Of a DNA stretch of 32,283 nucleotides, positions 24,982 to 31,839 are shown in pieces (the first letter of the stretch is position 1; every line of letters begins with the position of its first letter). The notes under the pieces were generated by a model. That model saw only the letters and a list, made by a program, of their open reading frames with translations. It searched no databases and was not told where the DNA came from. Position numbers and translations under genes: made by a program. This DNA is from CAYPXJ01 sp964414595 (GTDB lineage: Bacteria > Pseudomonadota > Alphaproteobacteria > Rickettsiales > CAIJLX01): NCBI GenBank assembly GCA_964414595.1, contig CAYPXJ010000015.1:1-32283 (forward strand), read 5' to 3'.

Positions 24982-25902
24982 ATGGAAAAAATCGACGATA
25001 TTAAAATTCTAGTGGTGGATGATAACGAAGATAATCGTTTTATTGCGATGCGTAATTTAAAGCGGGGATTAGGATTTACCAATGCTACAGAGGCTGATGA
25101 TGGGCGCGCGGCGATGGATTATTTGGCAAAATTTCCTGATGTGGATATTGTGTTTTTGGATCGCATGATGCCCGATGTAACCGGCATTGATTTTTGCAAG
25201 GAGCTTAAGGAAAAAAATATTCCCTTTCACGGTATTATTATTTTCCAAACCGGTAAAGTTGCGCCCGATGAACTGCAAGAAATTCTTGATGTAAATGTGA
25301 TTCATTTGATGCGCAAACCTTATACCGAGGAAGACATGGCGGCGTTCTTTTTTCCGCTTGCAGAAGAGGCGCGGCGTAAAAAAGAATTTTACGCCAAACT
25401 CTCTAATTTGAAACAGCCCACGCCACTAACCGAAGAAAAGAAATTCACCCTTCGCACGCCTGAAGAAGCCCGCAAGCTGGCCATTGAAATTGCCGCACAT
25501 TTTCCACGCCCTGTGGATACTGCGCTGGCAATTTATGAGTTGCTTGAGAATGCCATTGAACATGGCCATTTGAAATTGACGGATAAAGAAGGGCTGTGGC
25601 GCAAGCGTGAATTCAAACAGGAAATCGCACGCCGTCTTGCTTCACCGGAAAATGATAAAAAACAGGTGGAAATTTCGGTGATACCTTCTTCCGCTGGTAT
25701 TACGATTAACATTCGCGATCAGGGCGATGGGTTTGAGCCCACACGTTATATTTCCATGAGCGCAGAGCGTCTTTTAAGGCCCCACGGCAAGGGCATATCC
25801 AAGGCATCACGTTTGTTTGATAAACTGACTTACTCAACAAAGGGCAATGAAGTGACCGCTGTGATGTTGCATAGCTCCCCGCCACGCCATTTATTCGCAT
25901 GA
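24982..25902 (+). CDS. Receiver domain fused to a GHKL (RsbW-like) ATPase domain, paralogue of 15411
   Basis: The 306-residue protein has the same architecture as the one at 15411. The receiver (7-120) has D13-D14, Asp60 (VFLDRMMP) and Lys112. The ATPase (about 155-295) has an N box ELLENAIEHGH (186-196), DQGDGF (246-251) and HGKGI (268-272). The insert between the boxes (FKQEIARRLASPEN, 211-224) matches the paralogue closely and sets the pair apart from usual kinases. It starts three bases after the kinase stop, so it is the probable direct target of that kinase. Its stop overlaps the rhomboid gene start (ATGA at 25899). The output partner is unknown, but an anti-sigma or protein-kinase switch is plausible. 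Confidence 0.83.
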   Translation: MEKIDDIKILVVDDNEDNRFIAMRNLKRGLGFTNATEADDGRAAMDYLAKFPDVDIVFLDRMMPDVTGIDFCKELKEKNIPFHGIIIFQTGKVAPDELQEILDVNVIHLMRKPYTEEDMAAFFFPLAEEARRKKEFYAKLSNLKQPTPLTEEKKFTLRTPEEARKLAIEIAAHFPRPVDTALAIYELLENAIEHGHLKLTDKEGLWRKREFKQEIARRLASPENDKKQVEISVIPSSAGITINIRDQGDGFEPTRYISMSAERLLRPHGKGISKASRLFDKLTYSTKGNEVTAVMLHSSPPRHLFA

Positions 25903-26609
25903 TTCCGCTTTCCGATTTTAATCCACGCCACCAATTTCCCTTTGTCTCAGTGGGGATCATTGCCACATGCGTATTGGTATTTCTGCATCAGATAAGCTTG
26001 GGCGAGATGGCGGAGCCTTTTATCGTAAAGTATGGGCTTGTACCTTACGAGCTTTGGAGCGATGGGCTTGATAATAATATCTATAGCGGCACTACGAAAG
26101 CGGGCCCGGAATGGGTAACGCTTTTTACCTCGATGTTTTTGCATGGCGGTTTTATGCACTTGGCGGGGAATATGCTCTATCTGTGGGTTTTCGGCGATAA
26201 CATCGAAAACGCGATGGGCCGGGTGAAGTTCGTAGCGTTTTATCTGCTGTGCGGACTGGCGGCCGCTTTTGCACAGATTGCCACTGATCCCGCTTCGACC
26301 ATTCCTATGATTGGTGCAAGTGGTGCGATTTCAGGGGTGCTTGGCGCTTATTTGCGGCTTTATCCCACGGCGCGCGTACATGTATTGGTGCCAAATTTTG
26401 GTGTAACCGCAATGCCGGCGATGGCGGTGCTCGGGCTTTGGTTCGGTATTCAGTTTCTGCAAGGTTTGATGGCCGATAGCAGCCAGGGCGGGGTTGCGTT
26501 CTGGGCGCATATAGGCGGTTTTGTGGCCGGATTTTTGCTCGTGCATTTTTTTCGCACGCACGAAACGCCGCCAGGCATCATTACCCGGAAATTACCCTGG
26601 GATAGATAG
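25899..26609 (+). CDS. Rhomboid family intramembrane serine protease
   Basis: The 236-residue membrane protein has about six helices. It shows the rhomboid catalytic elements GASG with Ser141 and the base His204 in FWAHIGGFVAGF. The conserved HxxxN motif is HLAGN (H87, N91), preceded by LFTSMFLHGGF. It cleaves transmembrane or membrane-proximal segments of other proteins. It overlaps the REC-ATPase gene by ATGA, so it is made in a fixed ratio with the signalling proteins. One possibility is that it processes a membrane partner of this pathway, such as the kinase or an anti-sigma factor; this is inference only. It converges with the unknown gene at 26612 with a two-base gap. Confidence 0.9.
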   Translation: MIPLSDFNPRHQFPFVSVGIIATCVLVFLHQISLGEMAEPFIVKYGLVPYELWSDGLDNNIYSGTTKAGPEWVTLFTSMFLHGGFMHLAGNMLYLWVFGDNIENAMGRVKFVAFYLLCGLAAAFAQIATDPASTIPMIGASGAISGVLGAYLRLYPTARVHVLVPNFGVTAMPAMAVLGLWFGIQFLQGLMADSSQGGVAFWAHIGGFVAGFLLVHFFRTHETPPGIITRKLPWDR

Positions 26610-26611
26610 GA

Positions 26612-27085
26612 TTATTTTACCAGGAGTTCGGTTTCGAGATCGAGCACAAGGCTTATGCCGCAGCGAATAAAGGTGATCTTGCTGAATCCGCCCATTGTAG
26701 AAGATTCATAGGGTTCGCCCTGCGTTTCCACCACTACGCGCTCTTTTTCTTCAATGAAAAGCGTAGTGCTGCCGGTTTCTTCTGCAATACCTACGCAATC
26801 CGCGAAAGTGAGGTTAAGGATTTTGGGTTTGGTATCCTGCTCAGGTTCTTCCATTTGTACTTCCTGCGGTGCCGGGGTAAAGCCACTTTCGGCAAAAAAA
26901 GCACGTGCTTCCTGCTTTGTGGCAAGCGTTTCTTCGATGCCTACTCCACCCAGCGATTCGTTTATATCTACCACTTCGTTGCCGGTAATAACGTAATCAG
27001 GCCCTGCTTTCTTAGGCTGAGACGTTTGGCCAGAAATCATGGAATCAAAAATAGACTCTTCCGAAGTAAAAAACGGGTGCGTCAT
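26612..27085 (-). CDS. Conserved-looking protein of unknown function under a CtrA-type box
   Basis: This 157-residue acidic protein is not recognised. It has no signal peptide or membrane segment. Residues 1-85 look disordered and rich in Glu, Pro and Ser. Residues 86-157 look folded, with alternating hydrophobic strands (PKILNLTFADCVGIAEE, TTLFIEEKERVVVE, KITFIRCGISLVLDLE) and two Cys (97, 142). An AGGGGGGA site just before the ATG at 27085 fixes the start over the longer frame to 27130. A perfect CtrA-type box lies 53 bp upstream, suggesting cell-cycle, motility or polarity-related expression. Its neighbours give no functional clue. Confidence 0.7.
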   Translation of the reverse strand: MTHPFFTSEESIFDSMISGQTSQPKKAGPDYVITGNEVVDINESLGGVGIEETLATKQEARAFFAESGFTPAPQEVQMEEPEQDTKPKILNLTFADCVGIAEETGSTTLFIEEKERVVVETQGEPYESSTMGGFSKITFIRCGISLVLDLETELLVK

Positions 27086-27137
27086 ACTATCCCCCCTGCG
27101 GCTAGTATTGCTGTACTTAGATACTAGCATAGGCAGG

Positions 27138-27153
27138 TTAAGAGAACGTTAAC
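27138..27153 (-). promoter_or_regulatory. Perfect CtrA-type box upstream of the gene at 27085
   Basis: TTAA-N7-TTAAC is present on the plus strand, and the minus strand (27139-27154 trimmed by one base) reads TTAA-CGTTCTC-TTAAC, so the site is nearly palindromic and fits in both directions. On the minus strand a TAGTAT -10-like element lies about ten bases downstream, the usual spacing for CtrA activation. Confidence 0.55.
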
Positions 27154-27217
27154 AAAGCTTTGTATTTGAAGGAAATTTAGTGCAAACCCTTAGAGCAAAA
27201 CCCGCAAAATCAGGGGG

Positions 27218-27514
27218 TTATTGCGGTGTGGAACGATCATCCGAACGCTGGCGCGTTAATTTTCCGTTTTTCCAGATAACATATTCTTCCAGCGGCTTAG
27301 TGCTTGTGATGCCTTGATTAGGCTGCTGCAATAATACACCCACACCACCAATGTAATATATAACGCCGGGCTGGATGATGACTTTCTCGATTTTACCGGG
27401 GGTATGAACAAGGAGTTGTTGCGGCACATCGCTTAAGTTTTTTACCGTAAGCGCATGCGCTGAAATAGGTGTTGCCGCCAAGACAAGGAAAAGTAGGGAA
27501 AATAGTCGTTTCAT
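27218..27514 (-). CDS. Small exported protein of unknown function
   Basis: The 98-residue protein begins with a clear signal peptide (MKRLFSLLFLVLAATPISAHA, cleavage after AHA near residue 21). The mature part of about 77 residues has an all-beta look (LTVKNLSDVPQQLLVHTPG, KVIIQPGVIYYIGG) and ends in a charged tail. No family is recognised. The ATG at 27514 is chosen because the longer frame to 27550 adds residues ahead of the signal peptide. No clear ribosome site is visible. It is probably periplasmic. It is divergent from the small Lys/Glu-rich exported protein at 27655, with 140 bp between them. Confidence 0.65.
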   Translation of the reverse strand: MKRLFSLLFLVLAATPISAHALTVKNLSDVPQQLLVHTPGKIEKVIIQPGVIYYIGGVGVLLQQPNQGITSTKPLEEYVIWKNGKLTRQRSDDRSTPQ

Positions 27515-27654
27515 GGTTTTATAAGATACTGAAATGATGGAAATTTGCAACAGGTGTGAATTTTTTTTTAAAGGCTTCGTACGCCCCTTGCGCGAAGTTT
27601 TAAGTTTCGTTAATGCCGATCTGCCAATTCATACTTAACATTTAGGAGGTTTAT

Positions 27655-27828
27655 ATGAAAACTTGGCTTTTCGCACTCGCTGCTCTCGTTCTGGCTCTGC
27701 AACTCAACGTTGCTAACGCTAGCGAATCCAAAAAAGAAGTGAAGAAAGAAACGAAAGTTGAAGAAACTTCGGTTCAGACCGACGCTTCTAAAGAAGAAGG
27801 CAAAGCTGAAGAGCACAAAGCTCACTAA
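27655..27828 (+). CDS. Small exported Lys/Glu-rich protein (57 aa)
   Basis: The 57-residue protein has a signal peptide (MKTWLFALAALVLALQLNVANA, cleavage after ANA near 22). The mature peptide of about 35 residues consists almost entirely of Lys, Glu, Ser, Thr and Ala (SKKEVKKETKVEE...EEGKAEEHKAH). A perfect AGGAGGT Shine-Dalgarno (27644-27650) precedes the ATG by four bases, the best ribosome site in the window, and a strong terminator follows. These features point to a highly expressed monocistronic gene. The mature part is probably disordered or helical in the periplasm; the function is unknown. It is too short to be called by many gene finders. Confidence 0.78.
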   Translation: MKTWLFALAALVLALQLNVANASESKKEVKKETKVEETSVQTDASKEEGKAEEHKAH

Positions 27829-27840
27829 TTGCTGATTCTT

Positions 27841-27857
27841 TAGCGTTCTTCACGCTA
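27841..27857 (+). other. Small hairpin before the terminator
   Basis: TAGCGT (27841-27846) and ACGCTA (27852-27857) form a six-base-pair stem with a five-base loop, immediately upstream of the intrinsic terminator. It may protect the mRNA 3' end of the small exported protein. Confidence 0.4.
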
Positions 27858-27862
27858 GAAAA

Positions 27863-27893
27863 GGGCTCTGGGGATTCTCAGAGCCCTTTTTCT
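27863..27893 (+). terminator. Intrinsic terminator of the small exported protein gene
   Basis: GGGCTCTG (27863-27870) and CAGAGCCC (27879-27886) form a perfect eight-base-pair GC-rich stem with an eight-base loop, followed by a T-rich run (27887-27893). The stem is flanked by an A-run that could extend it with the T-tract. Confidence 0.9.
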
Positions 27894-27917
27894 TTGTATG
27901 GGTTTGTATCGCGATAA

Positions 27918-27946
27918 TTGCTGAGAGCAAAGATTACGCCTATACT
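27918..27946 (+). promoter_or_regulatory. Candidate promoter of the hisG operon
   Basis: TTGCTG (27918-27923) and TATACT (27941-27946) are 17 bases apart. The -10 element ends nine bases before the hisG ATG, so the transcript would start within a few bases of the start codon. Confidence 0.45.
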
Positions 27947-27955
27947 GGCCTGCTT

Positions 27956-28603
27956 ATGACAAATGAAAATCTTACGATTGCCGTGCCAAAAGGCCGTATT
28001 CTTGAAGAGCTGATGCCGCTTTTCAAAAAGGTGGGTCTTACGCCGGATAAAGATTTTTTTGACGAAAACAGTCGCGCGCTGCGGTTTGATACGAATAAGC
28101 CGGGCGTACAGCTGATTCGTGTGCGCAGTTTTGATGTGGCGACATTTGTTGCATTCGGCGCGGCGGAGATAGGTATAGTCGGCAGTGATGTGCTGATGGA
28201 ATTTGATTACCCCGATATTTATGCGCCGATTGATTTGGGTATTGGCAAATGCCGGCTGTCGATAGCTGCGCCGGAAATGAGTGCAATCGAAGATTTTCGC
28301 CGCTTGAGCCATGTGCGCGTAGCCACAAAATACCCCAATCTGACACGCAAGCACTTTGCGAAATACGGTGTGCAGGCGGAATGCGTGAAGCTTAATGGTG
28401 CGATGGAGTTGGCGCCGACGCTCGGCCTGAGCGAATTGATAGTGGATTTGGTAAGCAGCGGCAAAACGCTGAAAGCAAATCGCCTGAAAGAGGTGGATAC
28501 GATTCTCGATATTTCATCGCGGCTGATTGTGAACCGGCTGGCATTCAAAACGCGGCAGGAGATTCTGGAGCCGTGGCTTGCGCGTTTTCGCCGTGCGGTT
28601 TAG
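27956..28603 (+). CDS. hisG: ATP phosphoribosyltransferase, short form
   Basis: This 215-residue enzyme catalyses the first step of histidine synthesis, joining ATP and PRPP. The N-terminus LTIAVPKGRILEELMPLF, the segment IRVRSFDVATFVAFGAAEIGIVGSDVLME and the PRPP-binding region ELAPTLGLSELIVDLVSSGKTLKANRL are characteristic. At 215 residues it is the short form, which lacks the C-terminal regulatory domain and normally needs HisZ; no hisZ is in the window. No Shine-Dalgarno is visible, and the promoter lies very close, so it may be translated from a leaderless mRNA. hisD follows nine bases later. Confidence 0.95.
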   Translation: MTNENLTIAVPKGRILEELMPLFKKVGLTPDKDFFDENSRALRFDTNKPGVQLIRVRSFDVATFVAFGAAEIGIVGSDVLMEFDYPDIYAPIDLGIGKCRLSIAAPEMSAIEDFRRLSHVRVATKYPNLTRKHFAKYGVQAECVKLNGAMELAPTLGLSELIVDLVSSGKTLKANRLKEVDTILDISSRLIVNRLAFKTRQEILEPWLARFRRAV

Positions 28604-28612
28604 GTAAAATAT

Positions 28613-29911
28613 ATGGTTAAAAAACTTATCAGTAGTTCTTCTAATTTTAACCGCGCGCTCGGCGCCTATCTTTCAGCAACGGAAGAGAGCGATGCGGCGA
28701 TCGCGGAAAAAGTAAGGGGCGTTATCAAGGATACACGCGTCCGGGGCGATACTGCAATATTGGAATATACGCGCCGTTTTGATAATTGGTCGCCAAAAAA
28801 AGGTGCGGATTTATGCGTGACGGAGAAGGAGCGGAAGCAGGCGCTACGTGCCGTAAGTAAAGAGGTGCGTGTGGCGATTGCAAAAGCAGCTGCGCGCATT
28901 GGAGCCTATCACAAAAAACAAATGCCGCGCGATCTGGCTTATAAAGATACGCAGGGCACGATGCTTGGTTGGCGCTGGATACCCATAGACCGCGCGGGAC
29001 TTTACGTGCCGGGTGGAAAAGCGGCGTACCCAAGTTCTGTATTGATGAATGCGATGCCCGCGCTGGTGGCGGGTGTGAAAGATATTAGCATCGTGGTGCC
29101 TGCTCCGGGCGGCGTATTGAATCCAGGAGTAATTGCCGCGGCGGATGAGGTGGGTATTACACAGCTTTATAAAATCGGCGGCGCACAGGCGGTGGCGGCG
29201 CTGGCGTATGGCACTGCGACGATTCCGGCGGTGGATAAAATCGTAGGCCCTGGCAATGCGTATGTGGCGGAAGCAAAACGTCAGGTTTTCGGCAAAGTGG
29301 GCATAGATATGATCGCCGGACCTTCTGAAATTCTGGTGATTGCGGATACGTCGGCGAACCCGGAATGGGTGGCAGCAGATTTGCTTTCTCAGGCCGAGCA
29401 CGACGAAAGAGCGCAAAGCATTTTAATTACCGATAACGATGGTTTTGCCAATGCGGTGGAAGAGCAGATCGCCGCGCTGCTTGAAATTTTACCGCGCCAA
29501 AAAATTGCGGCGACGTCCTGGCGAACGCGCGGGCTGATTGTACTCACTAAAAATCTTTCAGAAGCGGCGGAAATAGCCAACCGTATCGCGCCTGAGCATT
29601 TGGAATTGATGGTAAAGAATCCGGAACAGCTTGCAAAAAAGATTCGCCATGCGGGCGCGATTTTCTTCGGCCATTATACGCCGGAAGCATTCGGCGATTA
29701 TATGGCCGGGCCAAGCCACGTTCTGCCAACTTCCGGCAGCGCGCGGTTTTCCTCTGGCCTCGGTGTATTTGATTTCCTTAAACGCACTTCGCTGATTGGC
29801 GCATCGCCCAAGGCAGCGCGCACGCTTGCAAAACACACCATTGATCTGGCTGAGTCGGAAGGCCTTGGCGCACACGCACTTTCGATGCGTCTGCGCGCGC
29901 AAAAAGACTAG
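28613..29911 (+). CDS. hisD: Histidinol dehydrogenase
   Basis: This 432-residue zinc- and NAD-dependent enzyme carries out the last two oxidations of histidine synthesis, histidinol to histidine. Family landmarks are present: the NAD-binding part with YVPGGKAAYPSSVLMNA, KIGGAQAVAALAYGT, GPGNAYVAEAKRQVFG and DMIAGPSEILVIAD, the catalytic EHDERAQ segment, APEHLEL, and the C-terminal GPSHVLPTSGSARFSSGLG zinc-binding region. The length is normal. It lies nine bases after hisG, so the two form one operon. The remaining his genes are not in the window, as is common in alphaproteobacteria. Confidence 0.97.
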   Translation: MVKKLISSSSNFNRALGAYLSATEESDAAIAEKVRGVIKDTRVRGDTAILEYTRRFDNWSPKKGADLCVTEKERKQALRAVSKEVRVAIAKAAARIGAYHKKQMPRDLAYKDTQGTMLGWRWIPIDRAGLYVPGGKAAYPSSVLMNAMPALVAGVKDISIVVPAPGGVLNPGVIAAADEVGITQLYKIGGAQAVAALAYGTATIPAVDKIVGPGNAYVAEAKRQVFGKVGIDMIAGPSEILVIADTSANPEWVAADLLSQAEHDERAQSILITDNDGFANAVEEQIAALLEILPRQKIAATSWRTRGLIVLTKNLSEAAEIANRIAPEHLELMVKNPEQLAKKIRHAGAIFFGHYTPEAFGDYMAGPSHVLPTSGSARFSSGLGVFDFLKRTSLIGASPKAARTLAKHTIDLAESEGLGAHALSMRLRAQKD

Positions 29912-29964
29912 AAACACATAGAAAAAATCAGTATGACATACGGCTTCACTCGGGAGCACGTATT

Positions 29965-31836
29965 ATGCAGGGTTTGCGCACAGGTATTACAGGATTCATC
30001 GCCAAAGGGCTGATGGTATTGATTATCATTAGTTTTGCGGTGTGGGGCGTGGGTGACGTTATCACCAATTCACATAGCGACACGGTGGCTAAAATCGGAG
30101 ACGAGCGCGTGACGCGGCAGGAGCTTGAACTGGCTTTGCGTGAACAGGTGCAGCGCATGCAGCAAACGTTCGGCGGGCAAATTTCACCAGAGCAATTACA
30201 GGGCCTGAATCTGGAGCCGATGGTGCTGCAACAACTGGCGCAGGAAAAACTCATCACGCAATGGCTGAAGGATAAAAATATTCGTCTTGGCGATGAGCAA
30301 ATTATTAGCATCATCGCTAAAAATCACAATTTCCAGGATGAACAAGGGCGTTTCAGCAAAGAGCGTTTTATGCAGCTTCTGCAGTATAATCAGATGAGTG
30401 AAACACAGTATTTTAATGAGATCGAAAAGGAAATCACCGGCAGTTTCGCCTTTGATATGCTGACTTCGACCCCCATCGTACCAAGTAATCTGGTACATGC
30501 TTTTATCGCGCAGCGTGAAGAAACGCGCACAGCGGAGTATGTCGTGGTGCCGGAAAATAAGTATGCTGTAACAAGCCAGCCTAGCGAAGCGGCGCTGACG
30601 GCATTTTATGAAAAGCAGGAAAACCAAGTGCGCGCACCGGAATCCCGGGATGTAACGTATCTGGTGTTTACCGAAGAGCAGGTGGCAGGTGAGGTGAAAA
30701 TCTCTGAAGAGCAATTACGTAGTGCTTATGAAGAGCACATCGCACAAGCAGCCAGCGCCCCACAAAAAGAATTGCAGCAAATGTTTTTTGAGGATGAAGC
30801 AAAGGCAGAACAAGCGATGGCTGAACTAAAATCAGGTAAGGATTTTGCCGCCGTCGCGAAAGAAGTGGCGGGTCAGGATGCGAAGGAAGTTTCCCTTGGC
30901 GTTGTGCATCAGGATGAATTGCTGGAAGATATTGCCCCGCAGGTGTTCGCGCTGAAAGATGGGGAAACGTCGCCGGTGCTGAAAAGCGATCTCGGCTGGC
31001 ATATTTATAAAGTGATGGCGTCGCGTAAAGCCGATGTTCCTTCCTTTGAAAAGTTGAAGCCTGAACTTTTGAGTGAACTTAAGCCTGCCGCGGCGGCAGA
31101 TGCGCTTTACCAGCTTTCTGCGCAGGTAGAAGATGCGCTGGGAGCAGGTGAGAGCGTGAATGACGTGGCAAATAAATTCAAATTGCAAAGCGGAAAAATT
31201 TCAGACCTCAGAGCGGAAGAAAAAAAGCGCGGTGAGGCAAAACTTTCGGATGCTGCATGGGAATCGCTGGCACAACTGGCATACGCTACGGAAGCCAACC
31301 GGGTTTCACCCGTCACTTTAAGCGGGGATGAAAAAACCTATCTCGCTGTACGTGTGGATTCCATATCGCCTAGCCGCACCAAAGCGTTGGATGAGGTGCG
31401 CGCGAACGTGGTTCGTGCGTGGCAGAAAGAAGAAGGTGCCGCTCGTGCACGCGCTGCGGCTGATAAAATCGCGGAGGCAGTAGGGCAGGGCAAATCACTG
31501 AAAGAAGCCGCCTCGGCTGCAGGTTTTAACGTGCAACAATCGGGAACGCTAAAACGCTATGAAGAAAAAACATGGCAGGATTTTTCGCCAGAAATAATTG
31601 ACGCCATCTTTTCGGATGCGAATGCCGCTACGCGTGTGTTTGCAGATGAAAAGCGCGGCGGCTTTGTAATTGCTGCTGCCCGCGATATTAAACATGGCAA
31701 AGAGCCTGGCGCAGAGGCCATAACCAAGCTGGAGCCGCAAATTAAAAGTGCGGTAGCCAATGCCACGGGCGAGGCGTTTTTGTCTAAATTACGCGAAGAT
31801 TATCCGATCAAATCTTATTTGAAAGCGGCGCAATAA
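29965..31836 (+). CDS. ppiD: PpiD/SurA-like periplasmic peptidyl-prolyl isomerase chaperone
   Basis: This 623-residue protein has a short cytoplasmic N-terminus, one membrane helix (about 13-32, KGLMVLIIISFAVWGVGDVI) and a long periplasmic part. Residues about 35-190 form a SurA-N-like chaperone domain (VAKIGDERVTRQELELALRE), with a parvulin-type domain at about 265-365 (KSGKDFAAVAKEVAGQDAKE, DLGWHIYKVMASRKAD). The length equals that of E. coli PpiD (623). It helps fold proteins leaving the Sec translocon. GGGAG lies nine bases upstream of the ATG. The parvulin catalytic residues are not all obvious, so isomerase activity may be weak, as in other PpiD proteins. It is followed three bases later by trpE. 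Confidence 0.9.
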   Translation: MQGLRTGITGFIAKGLMVLIIISFAVWGVGDVITNSHSDTVAKIGDERVTRQELELALREQVQRMQQTFGGQISPEQLQGLNLEPMVLQQLAQEKLITQWLKDKNIRLGDEQIISIIAKNHNFQDEQGRFSKERFMQLLQYNQMSETQYFNEIEKEITGSFAFDMLTSTPIVPSNLVHAFIAQREETRTAEYVVVPENKYAVTSQPSEAALTAFYEKQENQVRAPESRDVTYLVFTEEQVAGEVKISEEQLRSAYEEHIAQAASAPQKELQQMFFEDEAKAEQAMAELKSGKDFAAVAKEVAGQDAKEVSLGVVHQDELLEDIAPQVFALKDGETSPVLKSDLGWHIYKVMASRKADVPSFEKLKPELLSELKPAAAADALYQLSAQVEDALGAGESVNDVANKFKLQSGKISDLRAEEKKRGEAKLSDAAWESLAQLAYATEANRVSPVTLSGDEKTYLAVRVDSISPSRTKALDEVRANVVRAWQKEEGAARARAAADKIAEAVGQGKSLKEAASAAGFNVQQSGTLKRYEEKTWQDFSPEIIDAIFSDANAATRVFADEKRGGFVIAAARDIKHGKEPGAEAITKLEPQIKSAVANATGEAFLSKLREDYPIKSYLKAAQ

Positions 31837-31839
31837 TTT

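Noticed and set aside
27570..27600. Hairpin between CTTCG and CGAAG upstream of the small exported protein
   Set aside because: The stem is short and interrupted and has no T-tract, so it is weak evidence for any regulatory role.
27600..27613. TTAA-N6-TTAA upstream of the small exported protein, resembling a CtrA box
   Set aside because: The spacer is six bases, not seven, and the trailing C is absent, so it does not fit the CtrA consensus.
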